A DNA stretch of 64,000 bases, from the NCBI GenBank assembly GCA_003149635.1, contig QCWI01000006.1:62001-126000 (forward strand). The letters run 5' to 3'. Shown one piece after another: positions 9,392 through 17,928 of this stretch (its first letter is position 1; the number at the start of each line of letters is the position of its first letter). Source of the DNA: Fluviicola sp. XM-24bin1. GTDB taxonomy: Bacteria; Bacteroidota; Bacteroidia; Flavobacteriales_D; Crocinitomicaceae. The notes beneath the pieces are model-generated. The model ran no database searches and was not told the DNA's origin. It saw only the letters and a program-made list of their open reading frames with translations. The translations under genes were made by a program, and so were the position numbers.

Positions 9392-10383
9392 GTGAAAGAA
9401 AACGCATCTTAATTACCGGAGCCGCTGGTTTTCTTGGTTCCAACTTGTGTGATATGTTCATCGAGAAGGACTACCATGTTATTGGTATGGACAACTTGAT
9501 CACGGGGCGAATGGAGAACATCGAACATTTGTTCAAGTTGGAGAACTTTGAGTTTTACCATCACGATGTTTCAAAGTTCATCCACGTACCAGGGAAATTG
9601 GATTACATCCTTCATTTCGCATCTCCAGCAAGCCCAATCGACTATTTGAAAATTCCTATTCAAACTTTGAAGGTAGGTTCATTGGGAATCCACAATTGTT
9701 TGGGATTGGCAAAAGCGAAAAATGCACGAGTTCTAATCGCTTCAACTTCTGAAGTGTATGGAGATCCTGAAGTACATCCGCAAACGGAAGAATATTGGGG
9801 ACATGTGAACCCGGTTGGGCCACGTGGCGTATATGACGAAGCAAAACGATTCCAAGAAGCAATGACGATGGCGTACCATACCTTCCATGGAGTGGAGACA
9901 CGCATCGTTCGTATCTTTAATACATACGGCCCACGCATGCGTCTGAATGATGGACGTGTATTGCCAGCATTTATTGGACAAGCATTACGTGGAGAAGATC
10001 TTACCGTGTTCGGAGATGGATCTCAAACGCGTTCTTTTTGCTACGTGGACGATTTATTGGATGGAATTTACCGTCTTTTACATTCGGATTACGCGCATCC
10101 AGTAAACATTGGAAACCCTTCAGAGATTACCATTCGTGAATTTGCGGATGAAATCATCCAGCTGACAGGAACAACGCAAAAGGTGATTTACAAAGAATTG
10201 CCTGTAAACGATCCGAAGCAACGCCGTCCAGATATTACCAAAGCACAAGAGATCCTTGGTTGGGAACCTAAGATCGATCGTGCAGAAGGATTGAAACGAA
10301 CGTACGAGTATTTCAAGAGTCTTTCAGACGAAGAATTGAATCGCTCATCGCACAATAACTTCGATAAATACATCACACGCTAA
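9388..10383 (+). CDS. UDP-glucuronate decarboxylase (UDP-xylose synthase)
   Basis: Short-chain dehydrogenase of 331 residues predicted to convert UDP-glucuronate to UDP-xylose through a 4-keto intermediate. It has [18 protein letters not shown] at the NAD fold, [39 protein letters not shown], YxxxK as YDEAKR and [19 protein letters not shown], all characteristic of the UXS subgroup. It overlaps ugd by 4 bases and shares one base with wbpD. The pair ugd-uxs interrupts the wbpE/wbpD/wbpB/wbpA order, implying one glycan that uses both xylose (or glucuronate) and the diacetamido sugar. Confidence 0.92.
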   Translation: MSERKRILITGAAGFLGSNLCDMFIEKDYHVIGMDNLITGRMENIEHLFKLENFEFYHHDVSKFIHVPGKLDYILHFASPASPIDYLKIPIQTLKVGSLGIHNCLGLAKAKNARVLIASTSEVYGDPEVHPQTEEYWGHVNPVGPRGVYDEAKRFQEAMTMAYHTFHGVETRIVRIFNTYGPRMRLNDGRVLPAFIGQALRGEDLTVFGDGSQTRSFCYVDDLLDGIYRLLHSDYAHPVNIGNPSEITIREFADEIIQLTGTTQKVIYKELPVNDPKQRRPDITKAQEILGWEPKIDRAEGLKRTYEYFKSLSDEELNRSSHNNFDKYITR

Positions 10384-10958
10384 TGGATTACTTTGCACAT
10401 GAAACAGCGGTGATCGACGAAGGTTGCTTCATTGGAGAAGGAACCAAAATCTGGCACTTTTCCCACATCATGCCGGATTGTACCATCGGAGAACGATGCA
10501 ATATTGGGCAAAACGTTGTGGTATCGCCCGGAGTGAAATTAGGTTCCAATGTAAAAGTGCAAAACAACGTTTCGATTTACACTGGAGTCATCTGTGAAGA
10601 CGATGTTTTTCTTGGGCCTTCCATGGTATTTACGAACGTAACGAATCCACGTAGCGCTGTGAACCGTCGCGGTCAATATGCAGAAACAATTGTGAAGCAA
10701 GGATCAAGCATTGGTGCAAATGCCACCATCGTTTGTGGTCACGATATCGGTCGTTTTGCTTTCATCGGTGCCGGAGCGGTTGTAACGAAAACGGTTCCTG
10801 ATTACGCATTAGTGGTTGGAAATCCAGCACGTCAAATGGGGTGGATGAGCGAATACGGACATCGATTGGAATTTGATACGGAAGGAATAGCGACATGTCC
10901 GGAAAGCGGTGAGAAATACAAACTAGAAGATAAAAAAGTAACAAAGCTGAGTGCATGA
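10383..10958 (+). CDS. wbpD: N-acetyltransferase, WbpD type (left-handed beta-helix)
   Basis: Trimeric hexapeptide-repeat acetyltransferase of 191 residues, predicted to N-acetylate the 3-amino group of UDP-GlcNAc3NA using acetyl-CoA. The repeats run from about residue 12 to 150 (GEGTKIWHFSHIMPDCTIGERCNIGQNV, IGANATIVCGHDIGRFAFIGAGAVV). WbpD-like traits are FTNVTNPRSAVNRRGQY and NPARQMGWMSEYGHRL. A Cys-containing tail (ATCPESGEKYKLE) is also seen in WbpD homologues. Overlaps uxs by 1 base and wbpB by 4. Confidence 0.9.
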   Translation: MDYFAHETAVIDEGCFIGEGTKIWHFSHIMPDCTIGERCNIGQNVVVSPGVKLGSNVKVQNNVSIYTGVICEDDVFLGPSMVFTNVTNPRSAVNRRGQYAETIVKQGSSIGANATIVCGHDIGRFAFIGAGAVVTKTVPDYALVVGNPARQMGWMSEYGHRLEFDTEGIATCPESGEKYKLEDKKVTKLSA

Positions 10959-11989
10959 GTACTGAGAACAAAATAAAATTTGCGGTTATCGGAGCGGGGC
11001 ATATTGGAAAGCGCCACGCTGAGATGATTTCCCGAGAAGATAACGCTGAATTGGTGGCGTTGGTAGACATCCGATCCCAAGAGGAATGTGGGGCAGAAGC
11101 ATACGAAGTTCCTTTCTTTTCATCTGTAAGCGAAATGCTGGATGCAGGTTTGGAGATTGACGTAGTAAACGTATGTACACCCAATGGACTTCATGCCGAG
11201 CAAAGTTTGGCTGCATTAGCGGCCGGCAAGCATGTGGTTTGCGAAAAGCCAATGGGGTTGAGCAAGGACAATTGCGAAAAAGTCATCTTCAAGGCACTTC
11301 AACAAAACAAACACGTTTTCTGTGTAATGCAGAACCGCTATTCTCCGCCATCAGAGTGGATCAAATCAGTGGTCGAAGAAGGAATTCTTGGAAACATCCA
11401 TATGGTGCAGTTGAATTGCTACTGGAACCGCGACGATCGCTACTACAAAAAAGGCGGTTGGAAAGGAACACAAGATTTGGATGGAGGAACCTTGTTTACG
11501 CAATTCTCCCACTTCATTGATATTATGTACTGGTTGTTCGGAGATATCGATAACATCCAAGGAAAATTCGCAGACTTCACGCACAAAGATTCTACAGACT
11601 TTGAAGACTCAGGATTTGTAAGCTTCAACTTCACCAAAGGCGGAATGGGATGTTTGAACTATTCCACGGCGGTAGCCAATCAAAACTTGGAAAGCTCCAT
11701 CACGATTATCGGAGAAAACGGAAGTGTAAAAATTGGTGGACAGTACATGAACGAAGTGGAGGTTTGTAATATCAAGGATTACGAAATGCCTGTACTGAAG
11801 GAGGCAAATCCAGCAAATGACTACGGGCCTTATAAAGGATCGGCGGCAAATCATAATTTTGTCATAGGCAATGTGATTGATACACTAAACGGAAACACAT
11901 CGGCTACTACAAATGCCCTCGAAGGGTTAAAAGTCGTTGAAATTATTGAACGTATTTACAAAGTGAGAGATGAACAAATCAATTTATAA
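10955..11989 (+). CDS. wbpB: UDP-GlcNAcA 3-dehydrogenase, WbpB type (Gfo/Idh/MocA)
   Basis: NAD-dependent oxidoreductase of 344 residues, predicted to oxidise C3 of UDP-N-acetylglucosaminuronate. In characterised WbpB/WbpE pairs the NADH is re-oxidised by 2-oxoglutarate released by WbpE. Visible: Rossmann motif FAVIGAGHIGKRHAEMI, CTPNGLHAEQSLAALAAGKHVVCEKPMGL with the catalytic-region Lys of EKP, and GGWKGTQDLDGGTLFTQFSHFIDIMYWLFG. The 3' end overlaps the next gene by 20 bases. Confidence 0.9.
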   Translation: MSTENKIKFAVIGAGHIGKRHAEMISREDNAELVALVDIRSQEECGAEAYEVPFFSSVSEMLDAGLEIDVVNVCTPNGLHAEQSLAALAAGKHVVCEKPMGLSKDNCEKVIFKALQQNKHVFCVMQNRYSPPSEWIKSVVEEGILGNIHMVQLNCYWNRDDRYYKKGGWKGTQDLDGGTLFTQFSHFIDIMYWLFGDIDNIQGKFADFTHKDSTDFEDSGFVSFNFTKGGMGCLNYSTAVANQNLESSITIIGENGSVKIGGQYMNEVEVCNIKDYEMPVLKEANPANDYGPYKGSAANHNFVIGNVIDTLNGNTSATTNALEGLKVVEIIERIYKVRDEQINL

Positions 11990-13274
11990 CGATTTAATAA
12001 ACGGAGATGCGGCAATAGCTGTAATTGGCCTTGGATACGTAGGACTTCCAATTGCATTGGAGTTCGCGCGCAAGACAAAAGTTATCGGATTCGATATCAA
12101 CGAGGCGCGTGTGGAGATGATGAAGAATAACATCGATCCAAGTAACGAATTGGACAGCTCTGAATTCGAGGGATGTGATATCTCATTTACTGCAAACATC
12201 GATGATTTGAAAGAAGCACGATTCTTTGTGGTAGCAGTACCTACTCCGATTGACGATGCAAAATTGCCAAACTTGAGACCACTTTTGGGGGCTTCTGAAA
12301 CGGTTGGAAAAGCATTGAAAAAGGGCGATTACGTTGTTTTTGAATCGACGGTATATCCAGGTTGCACGGAAGAAGATTGTATTCCAGTTTTGGAGGAAGT
12401 TTCCGGATTGAAATGGAAAGAAGATTTCATGGTGGGATACTCTCCAGAAAGAATCAACCCGGGAGATAAAGTTCACACATTGCAAAACGTTGTGAAAGTC
12501 GTTTCAGGATGTTGCGATGAATCATTGGAAGAAATTGCAAAAACATACGAATTGGTGGTTGGAGCAGGAGTACACCGTGCAGCGACGATCAAAGTAGCGG
12601 AAGCTGCGAAAATCATTGAAAATACGCAGCGTGATGTGAACATCGCGTTGATCAACGAATTGTCTATCATTTTTGATAAACTAAATATCAATACCTACGA
12701 TGTTTTGGAAGCTGCCGGAACAAAATGGAATTTCTTGAACTTTTCGCCAGGATTGGTAGGTGGACACTGCATCGGTGTCGATCCGTACTACCTAACACAC
12801 AAAGCGAAGCAAGCAGGATACCACGCGCAAATTATCAATAGCGGTCGTGCTGTTAATGATTCAATGGGATTCTATATCGGAAAACAAACCGTGAAGAAGA
12901 TCCTTGCGAAAGGTAAAACCATCCAAAATGCAAAAGTATTGGTGATGGGAGCTACCTTTAAAGAGGACGTTACTGATATTCGTAACTCGAAGGTGGTAGA
13001 TATCATCAAAGAATTAGAATCGTTCCAAGTAGAAGCTCACTTGGTGGATCCACATGCATCTTCAGAAGAGATGGAGCACGAATATGGAGTGCCTTTGAAA
13101 GCAGAAGCGGATAATGATTACGATGCTGTGATTGTTGCTGTGAATCACGCAGCTTACAAGAACCATACAGAGGCAGATTTCCGAGCGTTAATGAAAGACG
13201 ATCTAGGTGTATTTGTAGACATCAAAGGAATCTTCAAAGGAAAGATTGAAAACATGGACTACTGGAGTCTGTAA
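11970..13274 (+). CDS. wbpA: UDP-N-acetyl-D-glucosamine 6-dehydrogenase, WbpA type
   Basis: Two-step NAD-dependent oxidation of UDP-GlcNAc to UDP-GlcNAcA, 434 residues. It differs from the Ugd at 8066: it has AVIGLGYVGLPIALEFARK, FESTVYPGCTEEDCIPVLE, GYSPERINPGD, and the catalytic cysteine in GGHCIGVDPYYL (Cys267), as in the WecC/WbpA/TviB group. C-terminal domain: VMGATFKEDVTDIRNSKVVDI. The start at 11970 overlaps wbpB by 20 bases. It feeds both WbpB and possibly the WbpP-type epimerase at 3403. Confidence 0.93.
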   Translation: MNKSIYNDLINGDAAIAVIGLGYVGLPIALEFARKTKVIGFDINEARVEMMKNNIDPSNELDSSEFEGCDISFTANIDDLKEARFFVVAVPTPIDDAKLPNLRPLLGASETVGKALKKGDYVVFESTVYPGCTEEDCIPVLEEVSGLKWKEDFMVGYSPERINPGDKVHTLQNVVKVVSGCCDESLEEIAKTYELVVGAGVHRAATIKVAEAAKIIENTQRDVNIALINELSIIFDKLNINTYDVLEAAGTKWNFLNFSPGLVGGHCIGVDPYYLTHKAKQAGYHAQIINSGRAVNDSMGFYIGKQTVKKILAKGKTIQNAKVLVMGATFKEDVTDIRNSKVVDIIKELESFQVEAHLVDPHASSEEMEHEYGVPLKAEADNDYDAVIVAVNHAAYKNHTEADFRALMKDDLGVFVDIKGIFKGKIENMDYWSL

Positions 13275-13275
13275 T

Positions 13276-14334
13276 ATGAATTGGAAGAAAAGAATACTCG
13301 TTACTGGAGGTGCAGGATTTATTGGTTCTCACCTTGTGCGTTTGCTTACGGAGAAATATCCGGAGTACCTGATTGTGAACTTCGATAAGTTGACGTACGC
13401 GGGAAACTTGAACAATTTGGATGATGTCAAAGACCGTGAAAATTACATTTTCATCAAAGGCGACATATGTTCCGTTTCCGATGTAAAAGAAGCATTCGAT
13501 CTTCACAATATTTCCGATGTCATTCACCTAGCTGCAGAATCGCATGTCGATCGTTCTATTGAAGGGCCTGTGGAATTCGTTATGACCAATGTTGTTGGTA
13601 CGGTAAACTTATTGCAAGCCGCAAAGAATCATTGGGGTAAAGAAGAAGGACATGTATTCCATCACGTTTCTACGGATGAGGTCTATGGTTCCTTGGGTGC
13701 AGAAGGTTTATTTGAAGAAACGACTCCGTACGATCCGCGTAGTCCGTATTCAGCATCGAAAGCTTCTTCAGATCATTTTGTAAATGCCTTCCATCATACG
13801 TATGGAATGCCCATCAAGATTTCCAATTGTTCGAATAACTACGGAAGTCATCAGTTTCCAGAGAAATTGATTCCATTGATGATTCATAACATCGTTCACA
13901 ACAAACCGCTTCCGGTTTACGGAAAAGGCGAGAACATTCGCGATTGGCTGTGGGTAGTTGATCACGCAAGTGCCATCGAAACAATTTTCCACGAAGGACG
14001 AATTGGTGAGGCCTATAATGTTGGTGGATTGAACGAATGGACAAATATCGATCTCGTTCGATTCCTTTGTAAGATGTTGGATGAAAAACTGAATCGTGAG
14101 CCCGGAATCAATGAAAAGTTGATCACCTTTGTGACCGATCGCGCCGGACACGATTTACGATATGCCATTGATGCAACCAAAATAGAGGAAGAACTCAATT
14201 GGCGACCTTCAATTACCTTCGAAGAGGGATTAGAGAAAACTGTCGATTGGTATCTTTCCAACGGGACTTGGGTGGAGCAGGTAACGAGCGGAGATTACCA
14301 AGCCTACTACGATAAAATGTACTCAGACCGATAA
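13276..14334 (+). CDS. rfbB: dTDP-glucose 4,6-dehydratase (RmlB)
   Basis: Second step of dTDP-rhamnose synthesis, converting dTDP-glucose to dTDP-4-dehydro-6-deoxyglucose; also the branch point for dTDP-amino sugars. It has 352 residues from the ATG at 13276, one base after the wbpA stop. TGGAGFIGSHLVRLLTEKYP, DKLTYAGNLNNL, HLAAESHVDRSIEGP, HVSTDEVYGSLG, YxxxK as YSASKASSDH and CSNNYGSHQFPEKLIPLMI are all canonical. It lies apart from rfbACD, which is on the other side of the divergent promoter region. Confidence 0.97.
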   Translation: MNWKKRILVTGGAGFIGSHLVRLLTEKYPEYLIVNFDKLTYAGNLNNLDDVKDRENYIFIKGDICSVSDVKEAFDLHNISDVIHLAAESHVDRSIEGPVEFVMTNVVGTVNLLQAAKNHWGKEEGHVFHHVSTDEVYGSLGAEGLFEETTPYDPRSPYSASKASSDHFVNAFHHTYGMPIKISNCSNNYGSHQFPEKLIPLMIHNIVHNKPLPVYGKGENIRDWLWVVDHASAIETIFHEGRIGEAYNVGGLNEWTNIDLVRFLCKMLDEKLNREPGINEKLITFVTDRAGHDLRYAIDATKIEEELNWRPSITFEEGLEKTVDWYLSNGTWVEQVTSGDYQAYYDKMYSDR

Positions 14335-14336
14335 TT

Positions 14337-15080
14337 ATGTTGAATCGCCTATTTCGCAAAAAAGAAGAGCCATTACCACCGGCCGATTGGAGCGTATTAA
14401 AGGCGGACATGCATTCTCACTTGATTCCCGGAATTGATGATGGATCCCAAAATATGGATCAAACCATTGCAATGCTGGCAAAATTTGAGTCCCTCGGATA
14501 CGATAAGGTGGTAACCACACCACACGTCATGAGTGACTACTTCAAGAATACGCCCGAAACCATTCTAGGTGGATTGAAGCATGTGCAAGAAACAGCCCAG
14601 CAACTCGGTCTAAAAATTCAAATCGAAGCAGCCGCAGAATATTACTTTGATGATGCGTTCATCAAATCCCTTCAAAACAAAGAGGAATTACTCACTTTTG
14701 GAGATCGATTCTTACTCTTCGAATTTTCATTCCATGAAGCACCGGGACAAACCGAAGCGATGGTTTTCGAAATGATCACGCAGAAATACCAACCCATTCT
14801 CGCACATTTCGAACGCTACACCTATTATTTGGGATCGGTTGATAAGGCCAGAGATTTGCGTGATCGCGGAGTTAATTTACAGGTAAACATCAATTCACTT
14901 ACTGGGCATTATGGGCCTGCAATCAAAAAGCAAGCAGAACTACTGATTGACGAAAAACTTGTCGACTTCCTAGGTAGCGATTGCCACCGCATCGAACATC
15001 TGATGAAAATCGAACAAGCTGCAAAACTCCCTTACGTTCATAAAGCATTAAAACTTCCTCTGAAAAACGATCAGATCTAA
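14337..15080 (+). CDS. CpsB/YwqE-type PHP-domain tyrosine-protein phosphatase
   Basis: Metal-dependent phosphatase of 247 residues of the PHP fold. Members such as CpsB and YwqE dephosphorylate tyrosine kinases that control capsule or exopolysaccharide length. Metal-ligand motifs seen: DMHSHLIPGIDDGS (residues 24-37), VTTPHVMSDYF, AAEYYFDD, LAHFERY and the C-terminal GSDCHR. It closes the plus-strand nucleotide-sugar run. No BY-kinase or Wza-type export protein is in the window, so its partner must be elsewhere. Confidence 0.88.
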   Translation: MLNRLFRKKEEPLPPADWSVLKADMHSHLIPGIDDGSQNMDQTIAMLAKFESLGYDKVVTTPHVMSDYFKNTPETILGGLKHVQETAQQLGLKIQIEAAAEYYFDDAFIKSLQNKEELLTFGDRFLLFEFSFHEAPGQTEAMVFEMITQKYQPILAHFERYTYYLGSVDKARDLRDRGVNLQVNINSLTGHYGPAIKKQAELLIDEKLVDFLGSDCHRIEHLMKIEQAAKLPYVHKALKLPLKNDQI

Positions 15081-15130
15081 TAAATCAACTTGTTGATTCC
15101 TTGCGCACACCACTTAACTAACACCCATTT

Positions 15131-15164
15131 TTCTTTGCGCCCTTTGCGCCCCTTGCGGTTAAAC
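15131..15164 (-). repeat. Short GCAAAG/GCAAGG-type intergenic repeat, copy 2
   Basis: On the minus strand this begins TTTAACCGCAAGGGGCGCAA and continues with further GCAAAG units. It resembles the run at 3294-3320. The whole 240-base gap 15081-15320 otherwise holds only the promoter box at 15298. Confidence 0.5.
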
Positions 15165-15297
15165 CATATCATGGGCATCCGTTCATCCAACCAAAATTGA
15201 CAATCAACAATACTTAACTCTGCTTACTTCTCACTTTTCAATCATCCTCCCATCAAAACTTTTCAATGATAATTGTTACCATGGTAAATAAATTAAT

Positions 15298-15305
15298 TAT
15301 ATTTG
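15298..15305 (+). promoter_or_regulatory. -7 promoter box for the 12-TM/YceI gene
   Basis: TATATTTG matches TAnnTTTG exactly, 15 bases ahead of the ATG at 15321. A TTG at 15273-15275 is 22 bases upstream, slightly long. The box covers an in-frame TTG, so that codon is not the start. Confidence 0.5.
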
Positions 15306-15320
15306 AAAAAAACTTACGAT

Positions 15321-16856
15321 ATGAATGCGTTATTGTTGACCACATTAGTGGTATTGGGATTGGCGAGTATCTTATTGCTTTGGAAAAAAGACAAAAGATT
15401 AGTGGGGATGTTCAACGCGCTTTTTGCAGCCACTTTGATGCAATGGGCAGCAACGTTATTCAATGCAGAAGGAGCTCTGGCGCTTCATGTATTAACGGGT
15501 ACTCTCGTCGTAGGATTTTTAATCGCGCAATTTGTACCTAAAAAACCGGCAATTGCCGCCGTTGTCAGTACTGTATTGGTCTTAGCTGCATTCTTTGTTG
15601 CAGGTCGCAGCGAAATGATTATCAATGAAGGAACAACTCAAGCGGAAACGAAATTCGTAGTGACAGGAATATTGCTCGCTTCTTTAGTTCCATTTCTGAT
15701 ACGCCTTAAGTTGAATTTTGTATCCAAATGGATTCCAGCTCTCGCTCCAGGAGCATGGTCAGTTGCGGTGTATCCACTTTTGGCGGGGATCGGTTTCTTT
15801 ATTGCCAACTTGGGAAGTCCTGTTTACGGCCCTATGTTGGTTGGATCTGCATTTTTAATTAATTCATTCTTTGATAACAAACGCAGTGCAACCACAGGAA
15901 CGTCGGTGTTCGCTTTGGCAGCACTTCCGCTTTTAATTATTGGGGAAACAGTCAACGCTTCTCTTTTAAATGCAGACGTTATAGGTGGATTGCTTATCGG
16001 AGGATTCGCTATCGTATTATTGAATAAGTTGTGGTCAGGCGAACGCAATATCATATTGGTTCTCGTCGCATACGGAATCATTTTCGCGACAGTATTTGGA
16101 ATCACAACAGCCGGAGGAACCTACGAACAACTCGGCGGATTCGACGCTTTCTTGGCAATGATTGTTGGAGCTGCTATTGTGAATTCCGTTAAAGGAAGAC
16201 GACTCCAAGGTGTGTCTTTGTTGGTACCGATGTTTGCACTCGGGTTGTACGTCCCAACTTTATTAACGAACGAAGAGGAAGAGGCCGAAAAAAAGGAGAT
16301 TATCACGATCGATGGTAGCGGAACCAGCGAAGATGGTGAAGAAGTTCAAGGGCCAACCGTTTTGCCACTTGCGGAGCTTTCAGGAAAATACACGATTGAA
16401 GCTGACGCTTCTGTGGTTCAATTTGAATTAGGAAAAGAAGGCTCCAGAACGAAAGGACAATTCAAAAAGGTGTCGGGATCATTCAATATCACAAAGGACC
16501 TTTCCAAAGCCAATGTGAATGTGGTAATGAACATGAAGGATTTTACAACATTCAACGGGATGCGAGATAAAAGTCTTCGAGGAGCCGACTACTTCAATAC
16601 AGACCGATATCCAAAAATGACCTATAAAGGAACAGGATTCACTGACAAAGGAAATGATCTGTACGAAGTCAACGGAACGTTTTCAATGCTCGGGAAATCG
16701 AAGCCAGTGACGGTGAAATTGCAACGTGTGGAGGTGGAAGATCGAATCGTTCTAATCGGTTCGGGATCTCTGGATCGTACAGAATTTGGAATGACGCCGA
16801 ACGCCAACGAAGGAAACGTGGTAGACTTCAATTATCAAGTCGATCTTCAGAAATAA
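15321..16856 (+). CDS. Polytopic membrane protein fused to a C-terminal YceI-like domain
   Basis: 511 residues in two parts. Residues 1 to about 325 are strongly hydrophobic, with roughly twelve transmembrane segments I can pick out (from NALLLTTLVVLGLASILLLW to LLVPMFALGLYVPTLL). I recognise no family for this part. After an acidic linker (NEEEEAEKKE) comes a YceI-like domain, about 345-511: SGKYTIEADASVVQFELGKEG, GSFNITKDLSKANVNVVMNMKDF, RDKSLRGADYFNTDRYPKMTYKGTGF and GMTPNANEGNVVDFNYQVDLQK. YceI proteins are lipocalin-like and bind isoprenoid lipids, normally as free periplasmic proteins. Here the domain would be tethered to the membrane. Function unknown; handling of a lipid is an inference. 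The 3' end overlaps the convergent DUF2279 gene by 10 bases. Confidence 0.85.
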   Translation: MNALLLTTLVVLGLASILLLWKKDKRLVGMFNALFAATLMQWAATLFNAEGALALHVLTGTLVVGFLIAQFVPKKPAIAAVVSTVLVLAAFFVAGRSEMIINEGTTQAETKFVVTGILLASLVPFLIRLKLNFVSKWIPALAPGAWSVAVYPLLAGIGFFIANLGSPVYGPMLVGSAFLINSFFDNKRSATTGTSVFALAALPLLIIGETVNASLLNADVIGGLLIGGFAIVLLNKLWSGERNIILVLVAYGIIFATVFGITTAGGTYEQLGGFDAFLAMIVGAAIVNSVKGRRLQGVSLLVPMFALGLYVPTLLTNEEEEAEKKEIITIDGSGTSEDGEEVQGPTVLPLAELSGKYTIEADASVVQFELGKEGSRTKGQFKKVSGSFNITKDLSKANVNVVMNMKDFTTFNGMRDKSLRGADYFNTDRYPKMTYKGTGFTDKGNDLYEVNGTFSMLGKSKPVTVKLQRVEVEDRIVLIGSGSLDRTEFGMTPNANEGNVVDFNYQVDLQK

Positions 16857-17779
16857 AGCGGACTTCCAATCAAATTTCCGTTTCTGAGGATTAACGCAGG
16901 GAACGGGATTTTCAGGTAATTGAATTGCTTCACGATGGTTTTTAACCATGGTCGTTTGATGGGCAATTGGCTGAAATCGATGTCCAAAGAGAACAGAAAT
17001 TCTCGTTGTTCATTGTAAGTCGTATTCGTCGGAGCGTGATAATAAGTTGACTCTGATCCAACCAATTTCTCGTGAGCACTATACCCGAAGGATACACACG
17101 CCCATTTTGGAATCTTGCTATTCTTTAAAAAGCTGCCTGGGCTAAAACTCAGCCAGTACGTTTGTCCGTTGTAATCCTTCAAAAGTGATTCCGAAAAAGA
17201 ACTTCCTAATACTTCTGGACGAACTTCCGCAAAAGGAGAGGGGCTGTAAGAGAACTTCGGGATAATGCGTTGTTCTTTCCAAGTTAGTTCTTGTGCGGTG
17301 TACAGAGCTGATCCCAATGCATTGGATCCGAAATCGGCCCATGACCATCCCCAGATTCCTGAAAATCCATCCAGAACCTCCAGTGTAGTTTGATAGCCCA
17401 TCGAGATCCCAAACCCAATCCAGGTGGAGGTTTTTTGATCGACGCCCGACCACTCAAACAAATTACTTGTCAAATCATTCAACTGATAAGCAGTGTACAA
17501 ATGTCCTACCTTGTCCATCTGCAGCCAGTTTCTGGAATCATCATACAATTGAAATGAGCCATCCGATCCATCGGCGTACCAAATCGCTTGCAAGGCAATC
17601 ATCGATCCTGCCCAAACGCCACCAACTGAAGAACTAACACCAATCAATCGGCCTCTGTGGAGAGAAGTAGCTCGTTCAAAGAATCCGTAATCGCGGGATG
17701 GAGTAACGGTTGTGCTGTCTTGCGATAAAACGGCAAAAGAGGAAATGCTTAGTAGGAAGGTTGCGAACAACTTGAGCAT
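16847..17779 (-). CDS. DUF2279 family secreted protein
   Basis: 310 residues, starting with a signal peptide (MLKLFATFLLSISSFAVLSQ). The conserved core is MDKVGHLYTAYQLNDLTSNLFEW, GFGISMGYQTTLEVLDGFSGIWGWSWADFGSNALGSALY, typical of DUF2279, a Bacteroidota family of unknown function that is probably in the outer membrane or periplasm. The C-terminal half has alternating aromatic strands (QTYWLSFSPGSFL, REFLFSLDIDFSQL) that suggest beta structure. I start at the ATG at 17779; an in-frame TTG six bases upstream falls inside a -7 box. Convergent overlap of 10 bases with the YceI fusion gene. Confidence 0.82.
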   Translation of the reverse strand: MLKLFATFLLSISSFAVLSQDSTTVTPSRDYGFFERATSLHRGRLIGVSSSVGGVWAGSMIALQAIWYADGSDGSFQLYDDSRNWLQMDKVGHLYTAYQLNDLTSNLFEWSGVDQKTSTWIGFGISMGYQTTLEVLDGFSGIWGWSWADFGSNALGSALYTAQELTWKEQRIIPKFSYSPSPFAEVRPEVLGSSFSESLLKDYNGQTYWLSFSPGSFLKNSKIPKWACVSFGYSAHEKLVGSESTYYHAPTNTTYNEQREFLFSLDIDFSQLPIKRPWLKTIVKQFNYLKIPFPALILRNGNLIGSPLYF

Positions 17780-17782
17780 ATT

Positions 17783-17790
17783 CAAAATTA
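17783..17790 (-). promoter_or_regulatory. -7 box directly ahead of the DUF2279 gene
   Basis: On the minus strand TAATTTTG, an exact TAnnTTTG match, only 3 bases before the ATG at 17779. If used, the transcript would be nearly leaderless. Confidence 0.35.
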
Positions 17791-17861
17791 CGTTAAATCA
17801 AGAACTTACTTCAGAGTTAAGCGTATTTTTAACACGACCATTTCTATCCATGGAAATATGC

Positions 17862-17869
17862 TATTTTTG
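17862..17869 (+). promoter_or_regulatory. -7 promoter box for the LOG-family gene
   Basis: TATTTTTG matches TAnnTTTG, 59 bases ahead of the ATG at 17929, in the divergent gap to DUF2279. Only a poor -33 (TTTC near 17841) is visible. Confidence 0.45.
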
Positions 17870-17928
17870 TTCGTTTACGAAAGTCCGTTCTTCTCGTAAG
17901 CGCGGAAGCAACACTAAACAAGACATTA

